Source: Mytilisepta virgata
Lineage: Eukaryota > Mollusca > Bivalvia > Mytilida > Mytilidae
Assembly (NCBI GenBank): GCA_028015205.1
Contig: CM051518.1
Coordinates: forward strand, 55,290,372 to 55,354,371
Reading direction: 5' to 3'
Length of the DNA stretch: 64,000 nucleotides
Shown: positions 58,228 through 64,000 of the stretch, piece by piece
Numbering within the stretch: position 1 is the first letter of the stretch
How the letters are laid out: each line of letters starts with the position of its first letter
The notes under the pieces: model-generated
What the model saw: only the letters and a program-made list of their open reading frames with translations
The model's database searches: none
Told to the model about the DNA's origin: nothing
Made by a program: the position numbers and the translations under genes

Positions 58228-59520
58228 AACCGAGAGAAGACACTTTCGACAGTATTAGTAATCCAATTCTCAAATTTAGCGAAATGTTGGTATCGATTGC
58301 GGAAAGAACCATTCCTAAAACCTCGACAAATCCAAAACAACCAAGCAAACCATGGTTTGATGATGACTGAGGAAGAGAAGAAAAACAGGAAAAAGTCCGA
58401 ACGACGGTTCAATTTGCATGCAACCCAAAGTAATTTAAGTAATATCCGTATATTCCGTGCGAAAGAACGTCGAACATTTAAACAAAAGAGACGAAAATCT
58501 TGGCAAAACTTCGTCTCTAAAATAAATTCCCATACACCAATGAACAAAGGTTGGAATTTTATTCAAAACATTAAAGGAAAAAACAGGAAAACTAATCTTC
58601 ACCATCTCAAAGATGGACAAACTCTTTTGACATCTCAAAACGACATCTTTCAAAAACTTGGTGAAACCTTTTCTAAAAATTCCTCTCCTCAAAATTATTC
58701 TCAGGAATTTCAACATATTAAAAACCGAACAGAAAAAACTAAAATCAACTTTCGAACAAAAAAGTCTGAAGACTACAACCGCCCTTTCTCTTTGGATGAA
58801 ATCAAAAACTCGCTGGCAAAAGCGCATGACACAGCATGTGGTCCCGATGATATTCACTATAAACTTTTGAAACATCTTCCTGATACTTCTTTAAAAACTC
58901 TTTTGGATCTGCTCAATAATGTCTGGGAATCTGGTGACTTGCCTTCCATCTGGAAGCTAGCTACAGTTATCTCTATTCCAAAACATTTGTCTGATCCGTT
59001 TGAACAAGAGATGGGTGTACCTAAGGGAAGCATTCTCTTTGTTACTCTTTTTAGTATCAAAATTAACAGTCTTGCAAAAACCTTGCAAAACAATGTCGAA
59101 GGCTCTCTTTATGTTGATGACTTTTTCATTTGTTGCAGAGCTAAAAATATGAACAGCATAGAACTTCAATTGCAGTTATCACTTAATAAAATTGAAAAAT
59201 GGGCAACAGAAAATGGATTTAAATTTTCCGCATCAAAAACCCTTTGCATGCATTTCTGTAATAAAAGAAAATTACATCCAGACCCTGAACTCAAACTTTA
59301 CAATGTACCTGTTAAAGAAGTTAAAGAAACGAAATCCCTTGGGTTACTTTTTGACAGTAAACTTACCTTTCTACCCCATATCAAAATGCTTAAAGCTAAA
59401 TGCTTGAGGGCATTGGATATTTTAAAAGTTGTTTCTAGCATTGACTGGGGTGCTGATAAAAACAATTTGTTAAATTTGTACCGATCACTTGTACGATCAA
59501 AACTTGATTAGGGTTCCATT
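58216..59520 (+). pseudogene. LINE 1 reverse transcriptase, core deleted
   Basis: The open frame 58216-59511 carries a Lys-rich linker, FSLDEIKNSLAKAHDTACGP (RT region 0/1) and LPSIWKLATVISIPK. It then jumps straight to 'EMGVPKGSILFVTLF' (motif B) and SLYVDDFF (catalytic motif C). The stretch that should hold motif A, with the first catalytic Asp, is deleted near 58985. The first ~45 codons of the called ORF are in a frame that does not match the family; a shift near 58365 is likely. It ends shortly before the L1 insertion. Confidence 0.7.
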
Positions 59521-59970
59521 ATATACGGATCTGCTCGCAAATTCTATATAAAGATTTTTTTTTTTTTTTTTTTCGCATAACAAATATTTTATTCAATATC
59601 ACCTGTTACATGTACCTCAAACGCCCAGGAGTGCGTATTGAGGGTCCCTGTTTTACATCACTCCTTCCTGTCCAGGGTAAACAGGCGAGTAAAAAAATGA
59701 TAACTTCAAAAAACTATTATTTAAAAAATACATATAGATTAACAGAATCAGTACACGCTATTAAGCTTCAAAACAGCTATTATTTAAAAAAAAATACATA
59801 TAAATAAACAGAATCATTACAATATATTACATTTGATAATTAATACACTTACAAATAAACAAGACAATTTAATGCAATAATTCTCTAATATGACAGTCAA
59901 TATCAGGCTGTAGACCAGGTTTGTATTTTAAGCGAAGATTTATGTTTTCATATAATTCATAATAAAAATT

Positions 59971-61435
59971 TTATTTCATATGGTTAAATGGGAAGTTTCT
60001 TTCATCAAATTTTATTTCATTCCTTACTTTCCAAATTATCCATTTTGCTATAGTTATAATAATGTTGGCTACAATAATTTGTTTTATTTGCCCGTGAAAG
60101 AATCCAAGGATCATGTTTTTTTCCTCAAGTCTAAAAATATTAGTTATGTTTAATCTTGATAATAGTGATTGTATTTCAAGAATAAAGGGATAATTTTTTT
60201 TACAATTGTAGAATAAATGACTCTGTGTTTCAAAGTGATTTTTACATACATGACAAAGACCATTCACTTGTGATAGGCCTATTCGTTTCAAACGTAATTC
60301 CGTATAAATAATGTTGTGTAAAGAGTTCCAATGAAAATTACTAATTTTATTTTTTACGCCTAATTTTTTTATGTAGCCCCATACCTTAGACCATTTGATT
60401 TCATTGTATTCCATTTCCCACTTCAGTTCAGCTTTAGGACTTGACACTGGGTTAAAAAGTTTTTGAATTTCTTTTGTTTTTAACTTATCATAACTTATCA
60501 GTTTTCCAGAATTATTATAAAACCCTACATTTATAAATTTAAAAGCAGTTAGCTTCTCGGTTTTAGGATTTGCTGCTCCCTTCAAGATTTGAATATATTC
60601 TTGAGGCACTGATTTTTTTATTTTAGAGTATTCTGAAATACAATTCCGTTTGTCAATTAGTGAGTTGTAGATTGTATTACAGTCATAAAAAGTTTGTGTT
60701 TCAATATTCCAGATATTTGGTATAGATTTAATATTACTCTGTAAAAAAGATTTTAAAAATAAGGATTTACCATCAAACTGTAAATTTTTATTACAAAATA
60801 AACTGGTATTCAGCACTTCCTCTGTACTATAGGGTTTAGTTTGCGCCCTAAGTTCAGAAAGAGCAAATAAAGCATTTTTATAAAATGCAGGAATTGAATT
60901 TAGATTGAGTGGGCGTAAATCTGAGCATTTGCATAAAAAAAAAGTTTCATTGGCTAAGTTGTCGAATTTTTTTAACCACATTTTGCCCAAGATATTCCAA
61001 GATTCTTCATCTGAATGTATCAATTTGTATAGTATTTTTATTTGCCTACTTTTAACAAGAGAATATACATTAATCATACCAATGCCTCCCTTATCAGCGT
61101 CTAAGCAGCACACGTTTCTATCAATTAAATTCACTTTATTATCCCAAATAAAACCCCAAATTAGTTTATTTATTTCCTTTAAAATATTATCAGGTATTCC
61201 ACGCATATCCATTTCATATCCAATAACAGAAAGTATAAAACTTTTAATAATAAGAGTTTTCCCAATAAAAGTGAGATTGCGTGTTTTCCAAACAGCTAAA
61301 CAACTTTTAATTCTGTCAATTTTTGGTTTCCAAATAATATTCTCGTCTATATCATAGCCATGATACACTCCTAAAGTTTTTATATTAGATTGTACCCAAT
61401 TAATTTTTTTTAAATTACGGTCGTCTCCCTTTAAG
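59971..61435 (-). pseudogene. L1/Tx1 ORF2: C-terminal domain with zinc knuckle
   Basis: A 465-codon open frame (61368-59971), extendable to about 61430 in the frame reading INWVQSNIKTLGV. It holds the thumb-like segment (WKPKIDRIKSCLAVWKTRNL and GGIGMINVYSLV) and a C-terminal knuckle CHVCKNHFETQSHLFYNC. That knuckle is the usual L1/Tx1 'C..C.....ET..HLF..C'. It is needed for RNA binding in this group. The frame is intact to its stop. Confidence 0.75.
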
Positions 61436-62620
61436 TTTTCCTATCATTAAACCTTTCGTTTTGTCATAGTTTATTTTTGCCCCTGAGGCTTTTTCATAAA
61501 TATTCAAAATTTCAAAAGATTTCTCAACAGATTTTTCATTTTTATTTAGTAACTGTGTGTCATCTGCGAAAAGGTTTAACTTAGTTTTTTTGTAACCGTT
61601 TTCACATGGTAGTTTTATTCCCTCAATATCCTTGTCGGCTCTTATAGCGCTTGCCATAGGTTCGGCTTGTAGTACGTACAATAGAGGTGCTATTGGACAT
61701 CCTTGGCGAGCGGAACGAGATATAGATAAATATTTAGAAACAAACCCATTTGTTTTGATACATGTTTTAGAATTTTGAAGTAACATATTTATCCACCCAC
61801 AAAAATTAGGCCCAAAGTTGAATTGTTTTAAACAAGCTATTAACCACCCCCATTCCATTCTATCAAAGGCTTTTTGTTGATCTAGAAAAATGATTACCCC
61901 CTCTTCATCCTCGTTATCTACATAATGTATGATATCTTGCAATAATCTATTAGCATCAGATATATTTCGTCCCTGAATAAATCCTTTTTGATCTTGATGA
62001 ATAATTTTTGGTAATATCTTTTTCAAGCGCAATGACAATAATTTTGCTATAATTTTATAATCACAGTTTAATACCGTAAGGGGCCTCCAATTTTTTAATA
62101 CTTCTCTCTCGCCCCCCTTAAAAATCAAAGAGATCATACCTTTGTATTGAGAATCACAAAGATTTTTGTCATTGAATATTTCCTCTATCAAAAGATTAAA
62201 TATGTCTTTAATTTGATCCCAAAATTCCTGGTAGAATGCCGCAATTATGCCGTCTTCCCCAGGGGATTTGTGAAGTTTTAGGCTCTTTATGGACTTTTCA
62301 ATTTCATCAATTGTTATATCTGAGTCAAGTGTGGTCTTATCTTCATCATTTAACTTATTTTGTACAAATTGGAGTAACCAACCCCCCTTATCTTCGTCCC
62401 ATCCTTCAGATTTAAAAAGATTTTCATAAAATTTTACTTGTTCGTTTAGTATAGGATTTATGTCTGATTTTATCGTACCATTTTCACATTTTATTCTGCT
62501 CCACAGTTTATCTTGACCGTTTTCCTTTTCAAGTTGGAAGAAATATTTAGAGAATTTTTCTCCATCTTCATACCATTTACATTTCGACCTTATCTTAGCT
62601 GCTTCAGCTTTTTTTCATGC
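61415..62620 (-). pseudogene. L1/Tx1 ORF2: linker and reverse transcriptase
   Basis: After the shift at 62609-62615 the frame is open to 61415. It includes the LHKSPGEDGI segment, KNWRPLTVLNCDYKI, GFIQGRNISD and the motif A region IFLDQQKAFDRMEW. SARQGCPIAPLLY (motif B) and LFADDTQLL (motif C) follow. Both catalytic Asp sites are intact. NWRP and LDQQKAFDR are the usual forms in the L1/Tx1 branch. A third shift near 61430 separates this from the C-terminal part. Confidence 0.8.
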
Positions 62621-62638
62621 GCTTCTTTTATATTTTTT

Positions 62639-63646
62639 TCAAGTTTCTCTATTTTTTTTATTACAGTTTTGAGGATTAAGCTTTAAGTTTTCTAACTCAT
62701 TTTCCATTTTATGAAGTTTTTTATCACTAAGATTTAACATCGATGAGATTTCAATACATAAGGACTTGATTGCAATTTTTGTAACATCCCACCATTCTTT
62801 TAAATTTTTATAATTATTTATTTTTTCTATCCTGCCTTCCCATAAAATAGTAAACGCATTTTTGAATTCATCACTTCTAATTGTGTTTTCATTCATAACC
62901 CATACCCCAGGGCCCCTTTCAATTTCATTCATTTTAATTTTTGATGTAATCATATCATGATCACTAAAGGGGAAGTGAACGATTTTAACGTTAGAAAGAG
63001 AACTGACAAGACAATTACTAACAAGCATGTAATCTATTCTGGATTTTGAACTATTTCTCTTAAATGTATAACGTTTAATATCGGGATTAAATACGCGCCA
63101 TATATCTGTAAAATTATTTGTTGACATAATGTGTTTAAGTTCGAGTAAACCGACATCTTCTCTCATGTGTGCCGGGTGGCGGTCTATAGTTTTATCCAAA
63201 GCACAATTAAAATCTCCAATAACAATGTTATGATTATTTTCAGAACTGTTCGTAAATAGTAGTGATTCAAAAAATTGTTTCCTCTCTACCCCGTCATTTG
63301 GAGCGTATAAGCATTTAATCGTAATTTTGACATGAGAAGTAGAAATATCAAAGGTGATCAATCTGCCCTGATCATCTTTGTTAATTTCATGAAAATCAAA
63401 TTGAAAGTTTCTTTTCAATAAAATACTAATACCCCTTGATGAACTTAGACCAAAATTCCAAATGCTTGTTCCCCCACTTATATTTTTCCATTCATTAATC
63501 CACGAAATCTCATTATCAACCGTACAATGAGTTTCTTGGAGACATATAAGATCGTAACCTTTACCGTTTAACCAATTAAAAATACAGTTACGTTTCTTCT
63601 TTTGTTGCAAACCGTTAACATTGATACTAGCTATTCTAATCGACAT
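62639..63646 (-). pseudogene. L1/Tx1 ORF2: APE endonuclease domain
   Basis: From M at 63646 the protein reads IASINVNGL (Asn of the active site) and LICLQETHC (metal-binding Glu), followed by YAPNDG. Next are IVIGDFNCALD (Asp/Asn pair), SRIDYMLVS and FSDHDMI (catalytic His). All active-site motifs are visible. The enzyme nicks target DNA to prime reverse transcription. The frame is lost at a T8 run on the plus strand (62652-62659), and the next ~50 bases are read in another frame before a second shift at a T7 run (62609-62615). Confidence 0.8.
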
Positions 63647-64000
63647 TATTACTAATAATTAGGTTGATTGTTTGTGGATAACTGTAATTCTTATAATACA
63701 CACCAAATCAGCACAGCTGATCAATAATATACATTTTAGTGTCACAAATGTTATGAGTATTTTTCCACACAGTTCTAACAAAATTCTTGGATAATTTGCA
63801 TGATCCAAATACAGAATTTCAGATGACAAATACATGTATACAGATAAATAGACAATACATTAAAACAGATACACATTTTATACCAATATATAAAGATTTT
63901 AGATACTGTTCACCACCAAGGCCTATGTTTGGCATTGGGGGCGTTCAGAACGTCTCCTGTGGAGAGTTTATATGTAGAGGCGAACGAGCCGTCTCTTTAT
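63647..64000 (-). other. Upstream part of the L1/Tx1 element
   Basis: No ORF is supported. It is presumably the inter-ORF region or the end of ORF1, cut by the window edge. Confidence 0.4.

Larger units (their letters stand above)
55530..59551 (+). mobile_element. LINE 1 (I/Jockey-like group, tentative), internally deleted
   Basis: GC-richer 5' leader (about 55.53-56.75 kb), ORF1 with three zinc knuckles, a scrap of endonuclease, and a reverse transcriptase missing its centre. It ends at 59551, where the poly(A) tail of the opposite-strand L1/Tx1 element begins. The ORF1 type (several CCHC knuckles and 'GVIR.RD') points to the I/Jockey side of non-LTR elements; the exact clade is not certain. 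Confidence 0.7.
59552..64000 (-). mobile_element. L1/Tx1-type LINE, minus strand, continues beyond window
   Basis: On the minus strand the element ends in a 19-20 base poly(A) (T-run 59552-59571) with AATAAA close before it (about 59590). ORF2 spans 63646 to 59971 and is nearly complete. ORF1 and the 5' UTR would lie beyond 64000. The insertion interrupts LINE 1 a few dozen bases after its RT stop, so this element is the younger of the two. Confidence 0.8.

Overview
The window looks like nuclear DNA of a bivalve mollusc, most likely a mussel. It is AT-rich, genes are split by GT-AG introns, and almost all of it is made of transposable-element remains of kinds I associate with bivalves. These include an LTR element with a baculovirus-F-like envelope, Ngaro-type tyrosine-recombinase retrotransposons, LINEs, a family of YIDD-type reverse-transcriptase fragments, and non-coding repeats beginning or ending with 'gctcacctg'. 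The taxon is inferred from these families and from no single diagnostic gene. No rRNA, tRNA or CRISPR array was seen.

Layout. 1-4.5 kb: 3' part of an env-bearing Gypsy-like element whose pol is deleted from protease to the integrase C-terminus. 4.6-16 kb (unit A) and 24.2-37.5 kb (unit B): two copies of a segmental duplication. Each starts with an inverted RT-containing repeat, then a direct RT fragment, then a small secreted-peptide gene, then a second direct RT fragment. 17.3-24.3 kb: spacer holding a decayed Ngaro element (18.98-23.37 kb). 26.66-31.08 kb: a 4.4 kb block present only in unit B. 37.6-45.0 kb: a second, better preserved Ngaro element that also carries an SGNH-hydrolase ORF. 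45.2-48.2 kb: an inverted-repeat-bounded block. 48.2-51.3 kb: a tandem array with a period near 0.9 kb. 52.28-52.47 kb: a possible host exon on the minus strand. 55.5-59.55 kb: a deletion-bearing LINE, interrupted by the poly(A) end of an L1/Tx1-type LINE that runs on the minus strand to the window end.

The host gene of interest is the duplicated secreted cysteine-rich peptide gene (copy A 9.14-13.51 kb, copy B 31.41-34.10 kb, with further last exons to 35.34 kb). I could assemble it exon by exon from conserved GT-AG sites, all in phase 1. It encodes a signal peptide, then a Tyr/Gly-rich 'GFKI..G.F.YLGK' exon and a C-x11-C-x9-C exon. After these comes either a terminal exon with C-x6-C-x14-C, or (copy A only) a second pair of the same two exon types followed by a tiny last exon. 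I do not recognise the family. It is the best candidate here for something undescribed.

Several element ORFs are broken at A/T homopolymers, so some frameshifts may be assembly errors and not true decay.
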